Positions 34,472 to 42,066 of a DNA stretch of 64,000 nucleotides are shown piece by piece. The DNA is taken from positions 124,001 through 188,000 of the forward strand of contig CAWBDV010000014.1 of assembly GCA_963787675.1 (NCBI GenBank). Reading direction: 5' to 3'. Made by a program: the position numbers and the translations under genes. The notes under the pieces are model-generated. The model made no database searches. It was not told the origin of the DNA and saw only the letters and a program-made list of their open reading frames with translations. The first letter of the stretch is position 1, and every line of letters starts with the position of its first letter. This DNA comes from JAJPKK01 sp963787675. Lineage in GTDB: Bacteria; Pseudomonadota; Alphaproteobacteria; Rhizobiales; Xanthobacteraceae.

Positions 34472-35437
34472 TTATTTCAGTTCGCCGATCAGCTGCAGCA
34501 GCCGACGCTTGTCTTCCACGTCGCGCGCGAGGTTCGTAGCAAACGTGGCGCTGTCGGCGGCGTAATCATCGGGCTGGAACACGCGGCGCGCGAGGTTGCG
34601 GTAATTCGCGCTGGTCGCGGCGGCGAGACAGGCGGCGGCGAGCTTTGCCTTGACGGTGGGCGGGAGCCCCGCCGGCGCCGACAGCCCGCCGAAGCTCGTC
34701 GGTGCCACCGCAAACCCTTGCTCCTTCACGGTCGGTGTCGCGGGCGTCGCCGGATTGCGGCGCTCGGCAAACAGTCCGAGGATGCGCAGGTTGCTGCCTG
34801 CGGCAGAACTCAGCACCATTGCGCCGAAATCGAGCTGCCCACCGAGCACCTGATGCATCACATCGGCATCGCCTTTGAACGGGATCGCATTGAATTCGAC
34901 CTTCGCGACCTGGGAAAATTCGGTCATCGCAAGATGAGGGATCGACGCAACGCCGAGATGGCCATAGGTCACGACGCCGGGCTTCGCGCGCGCGGCGGTG
35001 ACGAGTTCGCTCACAGTGCGAAACGGCGAGGCCTGGTTCACCACGATGACCATTTCATTCTTGAATGCCTGGCAGAGCGGTTCGAACGCCTTGAGGTCGT
35101 AGCCGGCCTGCCGGTTCGAGAGCGGCACTACGGTCATCGACACCGCCGCGGTGAAGAGCAGCGAATAACCATCGGGCGCGGCCCGCGCGACAGCGGCGGT
35201 GCCGATCGCGCCCGTTGCGCCCGCTTTGTTGACGACGATGAAGCGCTGACCGAGCTCAGCGGAAAGGCCGTCGGCAAGCGCGCGCCCGAGCAGGTCCGTC
35301 ACGGCGCCCGGCGAGAACGGCACCGTCACCTCGACGGGTCGTTGCGGCCACTCCTCGCCATGCGCCAGCGAAATCGCGGCGCTCATCGTCACGGCGAGCA
35401 TGGCTGCCGCAAGAGCAGCGCTTCGCCTCAGGCCCAT
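34472..35437 (-). CDS. Tripartite tricarboxylate transporter substrate-binding protein (Bug/TctC family)
   Basis: 321 residues from ATG 35437, which follows GGGAGGA and begins a normal signal peptide (MGLRRSAALAAAMLAVTMSAA); an upstream start at 35488 would bury this. Mature protein starts 'EEWPQRPVEVTVPFSPGAVTDLLGRALADGL', with the Bug-family ligand motifs 'GATGAIGTAAVARAAPDGYSLLFT' and 'GVVTYGHLGVASIPHLAMTEF'. Bug proteins bind carboxylates in the periplasm; membrane subunits TctA/B are not here. It is divergent from the nitrile hydratase alpha gene, so uptake of a nitrile-derived acid is conceivable but unproven. Confidence 0.88.
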   Translation of the reverse strand: MGLRRSAALAAAMLAVTMSAAISLAHGEEWPQRPVEVTVPFSPGAVTDLLGRALADGLSAELGQRFIVVNKAGATGAIGTAAVARAAPDGYSLLFTAAVSMTVVPLSNRQAGYDLKAFEPLCQAFKNEMVIVVNQASPFRTVSELVTAARAKPGVVTYGHLGVASIPHLAMTEFSQVAKVEFNAIPFKGDADVMHQVLGGQLDFGAMVLSSAAGSNLRILGLFAERRNPATPATPTVKEQGFAVAPTSFGGLSAPAGLPPTVKAKLAAACLAAATSANYRNLARRVFQPDDYAADSATFATNLARDVEDKRRLLQLIGELK

Positions 35438-35513
35438 TGCATCCTCCCGGGCGCGCGACCGGCTGCATGCCGCCGACAGCATGGTCATCGTCGCGTTTGG
35501 GCGCTAGACTATC

Positions 35514-36143
35514 ATGATGAACATCCATCAGCACGGCCATCACGGCGACCATGATCACGGCTCCGAGTTGAGCGAGATGCAGGTTCGTGTCCGCGCGCTC
35601 GAGACCATCCTGACCGAGAAGGGCTATGTCGATCCGAAGGCGCTCGACTACATCGTCGATGCCTACGAGAACCGCATCGGCCCCCACATCGGTGCAGGCA
35701 TTATCGCCAAAGCGTGGATAGACGCCGAGTTCAAGTGGCGGCTGATCGAGGATGCGACGGCGGCGGTCGCGACGCTCGGCCTTCCCGCTCGCTCGACGCA
35801 CCTGATCGCGGTGGAGAATACGCCGCGGCTGCACAACATGGTCGTGTGCACATTGTGCTCCTGCTATCCGTGGGATGTGCTCGGCCTGCCGCCGGTCTGG
35901 TACAAGTCGGCGCCCTACCGTTCGCGCGCGGTCATCGACCCGCGCGGGGTGCTTGCCGACTTCGGCGTGACCTTGCCGGCGGACACCGAAATCCGGGTGT
36001 GGGATTCGACCGCCGAGACCCGCTTCATCGTGGTGCCGATGCGGCCCGCCGGCACCGACGGCTGGTCGGAAGATAAGCTCGCATCGATCGTCACCCGCGA
36101 GTCGATGATCGGCACCGGCCTGCCCCGGGTCGCAGCGCCTTAG
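35514..36143 (+). CDS. nthA: Nitrile hydratase alpha subunit, cobalt type
   Basis: 209 residues. Hydrates nitriles to amides. The metal-claw motif 'VCTLCSCYPW' (Cys112, Cys115, Ser116, Cys117) has Thr at position 2, the cobalt-type signature (Fe types have Ser). Conserved 'RAVIDPRGVLADFG' and 'VPMRPAGTDGWSEDKL' follow. The N-terminus is His/Asp-rich (five His-containing dipeptides in residues 4-16), a possible metal-holding tail. The beta subunit and activator genes are not adjacent but lie at 41001-42066, about 4.9 kb away on the same strand. A palindromic repeat follows directly. ATG 35514 or 35517 starts the protein. Confidence 0.93.
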   Translation: MMNIHQHGHHGDHDHGSELSEMQVRVRALETILTEKGYVDPKALDYIVDAYENRIGPHIGAGIIAKAWIDAEFKWRLIEDATAAVATLGLPARSTHLIAVENTPRLHNMVVCTLCSCYPWDVLGLPPVWYKSAPYRSRAVIDPRGVLADFGVTLPADTEIRVWDSTAETRFIVVPMRPAGTDGWSEDKLASIVTRESMIGTGLPRVAAP

Positions 36144-36150
36144 CGCGCAT

Positions 36151-36255
36151 GTAGCCCGGATGGAGCGGAGCGAAATCCGGGACGGCGGCGCAGCTCGCGG
36201 CTGAGTGGAAGAGGAGTCGGCATCCCCGGATTTCGCTCCGCTCCATCCGGGCTAC
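36151..36255. repeat. Long palindromic repeat (GTAGCCCGGATG family), copy 2
   Basis: A perfect 30-base inverted arm pair (36151-36180 and 36226-36255; starts GTAGCCCGGATGGAGCGGAG) separated by about 45 bases. It lies eight bases after the nitrile hydratase alpha stop and before the convergent cytochrome c gene, so it can act as a bidirectional terminator. Same family as 11775-11878. Confidence 0.85.
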
Positions 36256-36298
36256 GTGTTAACGACAGCCACGAGATCGCCTGCCGGGCGCGCTCGCA

Positions 36299-36712
36299 TT
36301 ATCGAGCGCGCTCCTTCAGGTATTCGATGACATCGGAGCGATCCTGGGGATTGTCGAGCTTGTAGAACATCTTGGTGCCGGGCACGAGTTCCTGAGGATT
36401 GGTCAGCCATTTGTCGAGATTGGCTTCGGTCCACACAAGATTCGATTTCTTCAGGGCCGGCGAATAATTGTAGTCCGGCACCGTGCCGGCCTTGCGACCG
36501 ACGAGGTCTCTGTGTTTTGGGCCGACGTCGTTCTTGTCGAGCGAATGGCAATCTTCGCAGCCCTGATACACATCCTCGCCGCGCACGACGTCGCCTGCGG
36601 CATATGCCGGGCCAAAGCTGACCATGATCGCGGTCGCGCCGACTGAGCCGATCCGGGCGAGATGATACTTGAGGGCGTCGCCTCGATTGCGCTCGTCGTT
36701 AACAATGGTCAT
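36299..36712 (-). CDS. Periplasmic class I cytochrome c
   Basis: 137 residues. Residues about 1-40 form an export signal ('GSVGATAIMVSFGPAYAAGD'). The haem site is 'GCEDCHSLDKNDVGPKHRDLVGRKAG' (CxxCH) and the likely axial Met is in 'VPGTKMFYKL'. Size and motifs fit a c2/c550-like electron carrier. A promoter of form GGGAATAAA-N16-TCTC ends 40 bases upstream of its ATG, and the same promoter faces the other way towards the metallophosphoesterase-sigma operon. It is therefore probably part of the ECF regulon. Confidence 0.9.
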   Translation of the reverse strand: MTIVNDERNRGDALKYHLARIGSVGATAIMVSFGPAYAAGDVVRGEDVYQGCEDCHSLDKNDVGPKHRDLVGRKAGTVPDYNYSPALKKSNLVWTEANLDKWLTNPQELVPGTKMFYKLDNPQDRSDVIEYLKERAR

Positions 36713-36751
36713 GGCCTTCTCCTGCTTGCGTGAACCGCTGGAACGCGCAGG

Positions 36752-36780
36752 AGACTCGGGGGCCGAAAGATTTATTCCCG
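36752..36780 (-). promoter_or_regulatory. Candidate ECF-sigma promoter for cytochrome c
   Basis: On the minus strand: GGGAATAAA (36780-36772), 16 bases, TCTC (36755-36752), 40 bases before the cytochrome ATG. Identical elements and spacing occur on the plus strand at 36846-36874. Confidence 0.6.
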
Positions 36781-36845
36781 CAGGAGCGACCGATTTCCGG
36801 TTTCGCGCGAGCGATGGTTACCCGCAAAAATTCTTATCCGCTCTG

Positions 36846-36874
36846 GGAATAAACCGCGTCGTTGTTCGATCTCG
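36846..36874 (+). promoter_or_regulatory. Candidate ECF-sigma promoter for the metallophosphoesterase-sigma-anti-sigma operon
   Basis: GGGAATAAA (36846-36854), 16 bases, TCTC (36871-36874), 64 bases before the ATG at 36938. It mirrors the element at 36752-36780. Because the sigma factor is encoded in this operon, autoregulation is the simplest reading. Confidence 0.6.
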
Positions 36875-36937
36875 GCCTAGGCAGCTGCCGAGGGTCGCCA
36901 TGGCCTTGGGGAGCATCGGCCTCACAGGAGATAGGCA

Positions 36938-37873
36938 ATGAGCGAATTCAATAGCGACAACGATATGAACCGTCGCAAAGTTCTCGAATGCACGGCCTGG
37001 GTCGGCACCGGCGTGCTGTGGACCGTATGCGGCGGGGTCCCACGGTCGCTGGGCATCGTGGGCGAGTCCATGGCGCAGGAAGCGCGGGGCTTCTCGTTCC
37101 TGCAGATCAGCGACAGCCACATGGGCTTCGACAAGCCGGCCAACCCCAACGTGAACGGTACCCTTGAAGTCGCCATGGCCAAGGTCAATGCCCTGCCCAC
37201 GAAGCCGTCATTCATGATTCACACGGGCGACATCACCCATCTGTCGAACAAATCCGAGTTCGACGACGCCGATCGGATCATCTCTCAGTCGCGGCTCGAC
37301 GTGCATTATGTGCCGGGCGAGCATGACCTTCTCGATCCCGATCAGAAATTCTATCGCGAGCGTTATGGACGCGGCACCAGGGGCGCCGGCTGGTACAGCT
37401 TCGACGCCAACGGCGTCCACTTCATCGGCCTCGTCAACGTCGTCGGCCTCGCGGACGGCGGGCTCGGCAATCTCGGCAACGAGCAGCTCAAGTGGCTCGA
37501 GAACGATGTCAAAGGCCGCTCGGCTTCGACCCCGATCGTCCTCTTTGCCCATATCCCGTTGTGGACGGTCTACCCCGAGTGGGGCTGGGGGACGAAGGAC
37601 GGTGCCCAGGCGCTCTCCCATCTGAAGCGCTTCGGCTCGGTGACCGTGCTCAACGGCCACATCCACCAGGTGATGCAAAAGGTCGAAGGCAACGTCACGT
37701 TCCACACCGCGCGTTCGACGGCATTTCCGCAGCCCGCGCCGGGCAGTGCGCCATCGCCGGGACCGATGCGCATTTCCGCCGACAAGCTGCAGACGACCCT
37801 CGGCATCGCCGACGTTACGTTCAAACAGAACGAACAGCGGCTTGCGATCATCGACACGCCGTTGCAAAGCTGA
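36938..37873 (+). CDS. Exported metallophosphoesterase (calcineurin-like)
   Basis: 311 residues. The N-terminus 'NRRKVLECTAWVGTGVLW' resembles a Tat signal, though with NRRK in place of the full twin-arginine motif. The metal-site motifs of the calcineurin-like fold follow: 'QISDSHMGF' (D-x-H), 'IHTGDITHL' (G-D), 'VPGEHD' (here GEHD rather than GNHD), 'FAHIPLW' and 'LNGHIHQV'. It should be a periplasmic phosphatase or nuclease with two metal ions. It is first in an operon with an ECF sigma factor and its anti-sigma factor. The GNHD-to-GEHD change is unusual. Its substrate is unknown. Confidence 0.88.
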   Translation: MSEFNSDNDMNRRKVLECTAWVGTGVLWTVCGGVPRSLGIVGESMAQEARGFSFLQISDSHMGFDKPANPNVNGTLEVAMAKVNALPTKPSFMIHTGDITHLSNKSEFDDADRIISQSRLDVHYVPGEHDLLDPDQKFYRERYGRGTRGAGWYSFDANGVHFIGLVNVVGLADGGLGNLGNEQLKWLENDVKGRSASTPIVLFAHIPLWTVYPEWGWGTKDGAQALSHLKRFGSVTVLNGHIHQVMQKVEGNVTFHTARSTAFPQPAPGSAPSPGPMRISADKLQTTLGIADVTFKQNEQRLAIIDTPLQS

Positions 37874-37939
37874 GCGCAGGAAATGCTCGCCCGGCAGCAA
37901 CAAGATGCGCCGACGGCGTATTGGACGGCCGGGAACGGC

Positions 37940-38503
37940 ATGATGACCCGTGACGCGAACGGCGACGAGGAACGGGCGCGGCGTTTTCGAGACGCCGCGC
38001 TGCCTCATCTCGACGACGTCTTCACGCTCGCGCGCTATCTCATGCGCAATGTCGCGGATGCCGAGGATGCCGCGCAAGAATGCTATCTGCGGGCGCTACG
38101 CCATTTCGACACTTATCACGGACCGGCCATGAAGCCCTGGCTGCTGACGATATTGAGGAATGTCTGCATGGCCGAGTTTGCACGGCGCGGCAAACAGGAG
38201 GCGCCCGCCGATGAACCGGAGGACGAGTCCACACCCGAATTGGCGCCGTTGTGGCAGGAACCCCACGCCTCCCCGGAAACAGAACTGCTACGCCAGCAAC
38301 ACGCCAGTACGATTCAGCGACTGATTGCGGCGCTACCGCAGCCGTTCCGCGAGGCCATCGTGCTGCGCGAGATAAACGACTTGTCGTATCAGGAGATCGC
38401 CGAAGTCGCCGGCGTGCCGGTCGGAACGGTGATGTCGCGGCTCGCCCGCGCGCGATCGATGCTGCGCTCGTCCTGGAATGCCGCCGAAGGAACCACGACA
38501 TGA
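37940..38503 (+). CDS. ECF-type RNA polymerase sigma factor
   Basis: 187 residues from ATG 37940; a start at 37883 is possible but has its purine-rich site too close. Region 2 is 'LDDVFTLARYLMRNVADAEDAAQECYLRALRHFDTY', and region 4 is 'LPQPFREAIVLREINDLSYQEIAEVAGVPVGTVMSRLARARSML'. There is no region 3, as in ECF factors. It would direct RNA polymerase to promoters such as GGGAATAAA-N16-TCTC nearby. Its stop overlaps the anti-sigma start (ATGA). The metallophosphoesterase gene lies just upstream. Confidence 0.92.
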   Translation: MMTRDANGDEERARRFRDAALPHLDDVFTLARYLMRNVADAEDAAQECYLRALRHFDTYHGPAMKPWLLTILRNVCMAEFARRGKQEAPADEPEDESTPELAPLWQEPHASPETELLRQQHASTIQRLIAALPQPFREAIVLREINDLSYQEIAEVAGVPVGTVMSRLARARSMLRSSWNAAEGTTT

Positions 38504-39295
38504 ACTGCGCCGAAGCCGAAATCATGTTTCATGCGCTGATCGACGATGAGCTCGATGCGGTTCATACGCGCGAGGTCGAAGCGCATGTCGCGAGTTGTGC
38601 CGGGTGTGCCGAAAAGCTCGCCGCCTTTCGCGCGATGCGCAGCGCCATCGGCGCTGCGGGCCTGAAGGAAGCCGCGCCCGCTGCGTTGCGCAGCCGGATC
38701 GAAAGCGCGCTGCCGTCGCCCGCTGTTCCGATGACGGCCCGGCGGAAATTGGTCCAACCGACCCGGCGAACATTCTTTGGCGGATTTGCGCTGGGCTCGG
38801 CGCTGTCGGCCGCGGTCGCTGCAGAGTCTCGTGCTCGCGGTCTTCCGCAACGATCAAGACCGGTTCGTCGCGAACGAAGTCGTGTCCGCGCATATCCGCT
38901 CGCTGCAGCCCGGACACCTCACCGACGTCGAAACGAGCGACCAGCACACGGTCAAGCCGTGGTTCAACGGCAAGCTCGACGTCGCGCCCCCGATCATCGA
39001 TCTCACCGCGCAAGGTTTCACCCTGCTCGGCGGCCGCCTCGACTACGTCGATCGCGAGCCGGTGGCCTCGATCGTTTATCAGCGCCGCAAACATGTCATC
39101 AACCTGTTCGTCGCCCAGCGGCTGGGGGCGAGACAGGTTGGCGCGAAGGTCGAGACGATCCAAGGCTACAATGTGCGCCATTGGTCGGAAGACGGTCTCG
39201 ATTTTTGGGCCGTGAGCGACATTGCGGCGCCCGAGCTGGATGAGTTCGCCCAGAAGATCTCTGCGGCTCTGCGAACGCCTGCAAAAGGTTCGTGA
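38500..39295 (+). pseudogene. Membrane anti-sigma factor, frameshifted
   Basis: The start overlaps the sigma stop. The first frame gives a zinc-finger anti-sigma domain ('MNCAEAEIMFHALIDDELDA', 'HVASCAGCAEKL') and the start of a membrane helix ('FFGGFALGSALSAAVAA'). The second frame, offset by +1 from about 38827, continues with 'VLAVFRNDQDRFVANEVVSAHIRSL' and a periplasmic domain to 39295. Dropping one T in GAGTCTCGTG at about 38827 joins them into a normal protein of about 264 residues. It could be a real loss, which would free the sigma factor, or a sequencing error. Confidence 0.85.
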
Positions 39296-39383
39296 GCAAA
39301 GCTTCGAAGACTGGGCCATTTCAATACGCGCTGCTTTAATTTCAAAAACGACCGGTGCTCGTTTGAGATCATCAACAATCAAA

Positions 39384-39411
39384 TCGGGTCGTGGGTCGTC
39401 CCGACGTTTTT
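39384..39411 (+). terminator. Possible weak terminator after the sigma/anti-sigma operon
   Basis: TCGGG (39384-39388) pairs with CCCGA (39400-39404) over an 11-base loop and is followed by CGTTTTT. Short stem, so doubtful. Confidence 0.25.
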
Positions 39412-39488
39412 AAACAATGGATTAAGAACGGATTTGTTGCGCGAATGTTACCGCGCCATCTCCGACATTTTGATTGCGAGTTGAGCAG

Positions 39489-40853
39489 ATGAAAACGATA
39501 GTTCAAGCCGCATTGGGCGCACCGTTCCGCAAGTACCTCTCCGACGAGAAGGGCAACCTGTCGGCGATCTTCGCTCTCACCCTGGTTCCTCTGGTCAGTC
39601 TCGTCGGCATGAGCGTCGACTACTCGCGAGCCAACAAGATCAACACGGCGATGCAAGCCGCCGCCGATGCGACGGCGCTGGCGATTTCGTCGAACGCGCC
39701 GAATCAGACTGCGTCCCAGCTGCAATCCAGCGCCCAGAGCTTTTATACGGCGCTTTTCAACGACCCCAACGTGCAGGCTCTCAACGTCACTGCGACCTAC
39801 ACCAACTCCAGCAGCTCGCAGGTGGTCGTCACCGCTTCCGCGCAAATGAAGACGATGTTCATGAGCATCGTCGGCTTGCCGAACGTCAACGTCTCCACCT
39901 CGTCGACCACGACTTGGGGCTCTACGCGGCTGCGCGTCGCACTCGTCCTCGATAACACCGGCTCGATGAGCCAGTACGGCAAACTGACCGCCCTGAAGAC
40001 CGCGACCAACAACCTGCTGACCCAGCTCAAGAACGCGGCGACAAATAATGGCGACGTGTATGTTTCGATCGTACCATTCGTAAAGGATATCGCCGTCGAT
40101 CCGATCAACTACACTCAGAACTGGGTCGACTGGACCGACTGGAACGCCAACAACGGCACCTGCACCAACAGCGGCAACAACTGGGGATGGGGATGGGGAT
40201 GGGGCGGTAACTCATCGACCCAATCCAGCTGCAATGGCACCTGGACGGCGGCGAACCACAACACCTGGAACGGCTGCATCACCGACCGCGGCGACTCGAA
40301 CGCACCGGACAGCGGCAACTACGATACCAACGTCGTCGCGCCGACCACCAGCATTCCGGCGACGCTCTTTTCAGCGGAGAACTACTCGTCCTGCCCCGCC
40401 GTCGTGATGGGTCTGAACTACAATTGGACGAGCATGACGACGGCGGTCAACAACATGAGCGCCAACGGCGACACCAACCAGGCCATCGGTCTCGCCTGGG
40501 GCTGGCTGTCGCTGGTCGGCGGCGGGCCGTTCACCGTTCCGCCGATGGCCTCCGGATATCAATACTCGCAAGTCATCATCCTTCTGACCGACGGACTGAA
40601 CACCCAGGACCGCTGGTACACGAATCAGTCGTCCATCGACGCGCGTCAGCAGATGACCTGCACCAACATCAAAAACTCTGGCATCATTCTGTACACGATC
40701 CAGGTCAATACCGACGGCGATCCGACGTCGACCCTGCTCCAGAACTGCGCGTCCGATTCGAGCAAGTTCTTCCTGCTGACGTCGGCGAACCAGATCATCA
40801 CGACCTTCAATCAGATCGGCACCAACCTGTCCCAGCTGCGCATTGCAAAATAG
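39489..40853 (+). CDS. TadG-like pilus-assembly / von Willebrand factor A surface protein
   Basis: 454 residues from ATG 39489. The N-terminus is a TadE/G-type helix ('DEKGNLSAIFALTLVPLVSLVGMSVDYSRANKINTAMQAAADATALA'). From about residue 150 there is a vWA domain with MIDAS motif 'VLDNTGSMS' and later 'IILLTDGLN'. A Trp/Gly/Asn-rich insert with 'WGWGWGWGG' lies near 235. Such proteins are pseudopilins or minor components of Tad pili or related secreted surface structures. It is rich in Asn, Thr and Ser and has lower GC than its neighbours, suggesting different origin or selection. No other tad genes are present. Confidence 0.85.
   Translation: MKTIVQAALGAPFRKYLSDEKGNLSAIFALTLVPLVSLVGMSVDYSRANKINTAMQAAADATALAISSNAPNQTASQLQSSAQSFYTALFNDPNVQALNVTATYTNSSSSQVVVTASAQMKTMFMSIVGLPNVNVSTSSTTTWGSTRLRVALVLDNTGSMSQYGKLTALKTATNNLLTQLKNAATNNGDVYVSIVPFVKDIAVDPINYTQNWVDWTDWNANNGTCTNSGNNWGWGWGWGGNSSTQSSCNGTWTAANHNTWNGCITDRGDSNAPDSGNYDTNVVAPTTSIPATLFSAENYSSCPAVVMGLNYNWTSMTTAVNNMSANGDTNQAIGLAWGWLSLVGGGPFTVPPMASGYQYSQVIILLTDGLNTQDRWYTNQSSIDARQQMTCTNIKNSGIILYTIQVNTDGDPTSTLLQNCASDSSKFFLLTSANQIITTFNQIGTNLSQLRIAK
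40183..40204 (+). repeat. GGGGAT hexanucleotide tandem repeat, possible G-quadruplex
   Basis: Three GGGGAT units and a fourth GGGG inside the TadG-like gene. Four G4 runs with two-base loops meet the G-quadruplex pattern. The unit length keeps the frame and adds Trp-Gly. Confidence 0.8.
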
Positions 40854-41000
40854 TCCGATCTGCTTCGGGAACGCGATAACGCGAGCCGGACCCGCCGCTC
40901 GCGGGTCGGCTCGCGCATCGCGGTGAAGGGCCGGTTTCTGCGCATCTCGAATTTATGATAGCCTCGATGTGCAATTGTGCAGTTGCAGGGACATCAGCCA

Positions 41001-41660
41001 ATGAACGGCGTCCACGACATGGGCGGCATGCATGGCTTCGGCAAAGTCGAAGCGGAGGCGAACGAGCCGGTCTTTCACGCCGCGTGGGAAGCGCGCGTGC
41101 TGGCGATGAATCGAGCGATGGGCTCGCTCGGGGTCTGGAACATCGATATCGGCCGATTTTCCCGCGAGAAGCTGCCGCCCGAGGTCTATCTCGGCAGCAG
41201 CTACTATCGGAAATGGGAGCTCGGGCTCGAAGACATGTGCGTCGCGTTCGGCCTCGTGGGCGAGGACGAGCTCGCGGCCGGCCATGCGCTTCGCCCGGCA
41301 AAGCCGACGAAGCGGACATTGACGGCGGCCGATGCGCCAAAGCTCCTGTCGCGCGGGGATTTCGGACGGCCCGCACCGGCGCCGGCAAAATTCAAGCCCG
41401 GCGACCGCGTGCACACCCGCAACATCAATCCGGCAAGCCACACGCGCCTGCCGCGTTACGCGCGCGGCCATATCGGGACCGTCGAGCGCGTGCGCGGCTG
41501 CCATGTTTTTCCGGATGCGGTCGTTGCCGGCAAAGGCGAGGACCCGCATTGGCTTTACACCGTCGTGTTCGACGGGCGCGAATTGTGGGGCGATGACGCC
41601 GATCCGACCGTCAAGGTCTCGATTGAGGCCTGGGAGCCCTATCTCGAGCATGCGCGCTGA
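41001..41660 (+). CDS. nthB: Nitrile hydratase beta subunit
   Basis: 219 residues from ATG 41001 (an earlier start at 40977 lacks family sequence). Begins 'MNGVHDMGGMHGFGKVEAEANEPVFHAAWE', as nitrile hydratase beta subunits do, and ends with the SH3-like barrel 'FKPGDRVHTRNINPASHTRLPRYARGHIGTVERVRGCHVFPD' and 'WGDDADPTVKVSIEAWEPYL'. With the alpha subunit (35514-36143) it forms the active heterodimer. Its stop overlaps the activator gene by 11 bases. Confidence 0.93.
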   Translation: MNGVHDMGGMHGFGKVEAEANEPVFHAAWEARVLAMNRAMGSLGVWNIDIGRFSREKLPPEVYLGSSYYRKWELGLEDMCVAFGLVGEDELAAGHALRPAKPTKRTLTAADAPKLLSRGDFGRPAPAPAKFKPGDRVHTRNINPASHTRLPRYARGHIGTVERVRGCHVFPDAVVAGKGEDPHWLYTVVFDGRELWGDDADPTVKVSIEAWEPYLEHAR

Positions 41661-42066
41661 AGATTCGCCCGCGACCACGATCGATTCCGCTGCGGCGGAG
41701 CGGGCCACGCGCTCGGTCCCGGGCATCCCCGCGGATGCCGGCGGTCCGGTGTTTCGCGAACCGTGGGAGGCGCAGGCCTTCGCCATGGCTGTGGCCCTGG
41801 AAGGGCGCGGCCTGTTCACATGGGGCGAATGGGCCGCGATGCTCGGCGAGGAGATCGAGGCCGCGCAGCTTGCCGGCGATCCCGACACCGGCGAGACCTA
41901 TTATCGTCACTGGCTCGCGACGCTTGAGCGCATGATCGCCACAAAAGGTGTCGCCGACCCGGCGCTCGTCGCGCGCTACCGCGACGCCTGGCACCGCGCG
42001 GCAGAGCGCACGCCGCACGGCGCTCCGATCGAACTCAGTTCACGAGATTTCGAATCGAACTCGTGA
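41650..42066 (+). CDS. Nitrile hydratase activator / accessory protein (p14K type)
   Basis: 138 residues from ATG 41650, inside the end of the beta gene. After about 25 variable residues comes the activator pattern 'FREPWEAQAFAMAVALEGRGLFTWGEWAAMLGEEI', 'YYRHWLATLERMI', 'RYRDAWHRAAERTPHG'. It resembles the N-terminal part of beta and acts as a self-subunit-swapping chaperone that brings cobalt-loaded alpha to the enzyme. Its last 32 bases overlap the convergent CAP-domain gene. Confidence 0.9.
   Translation: MRAEDSPATTIDSAAAERATRSVPGIPADAGGPVFREPWEAQAFAMAVALEGRGLFTWGEWAAMLGEEIEAAQLAGDPDTGETYYRHWLATLERMIATKGVADPALVARYRDAWHRAAERTPHGAPIELSSRDFESNS

Noticed and set aside
36144..36298. CRISPR-like or IS-end structure after nitrile hydratase alpha
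   Set aside because: It is a single inverted repeat pair with no spacers, transposase or target-site duplication.
38500..39295. Programmed ribosomal frameshift in the anti-sigma gene
   Set aside because: No slippery heptamer, downstream pseudoknot or internal Shine-Dalgarno signal is evident, and two unrelated genes nearby show the same kind of one-base insertion.
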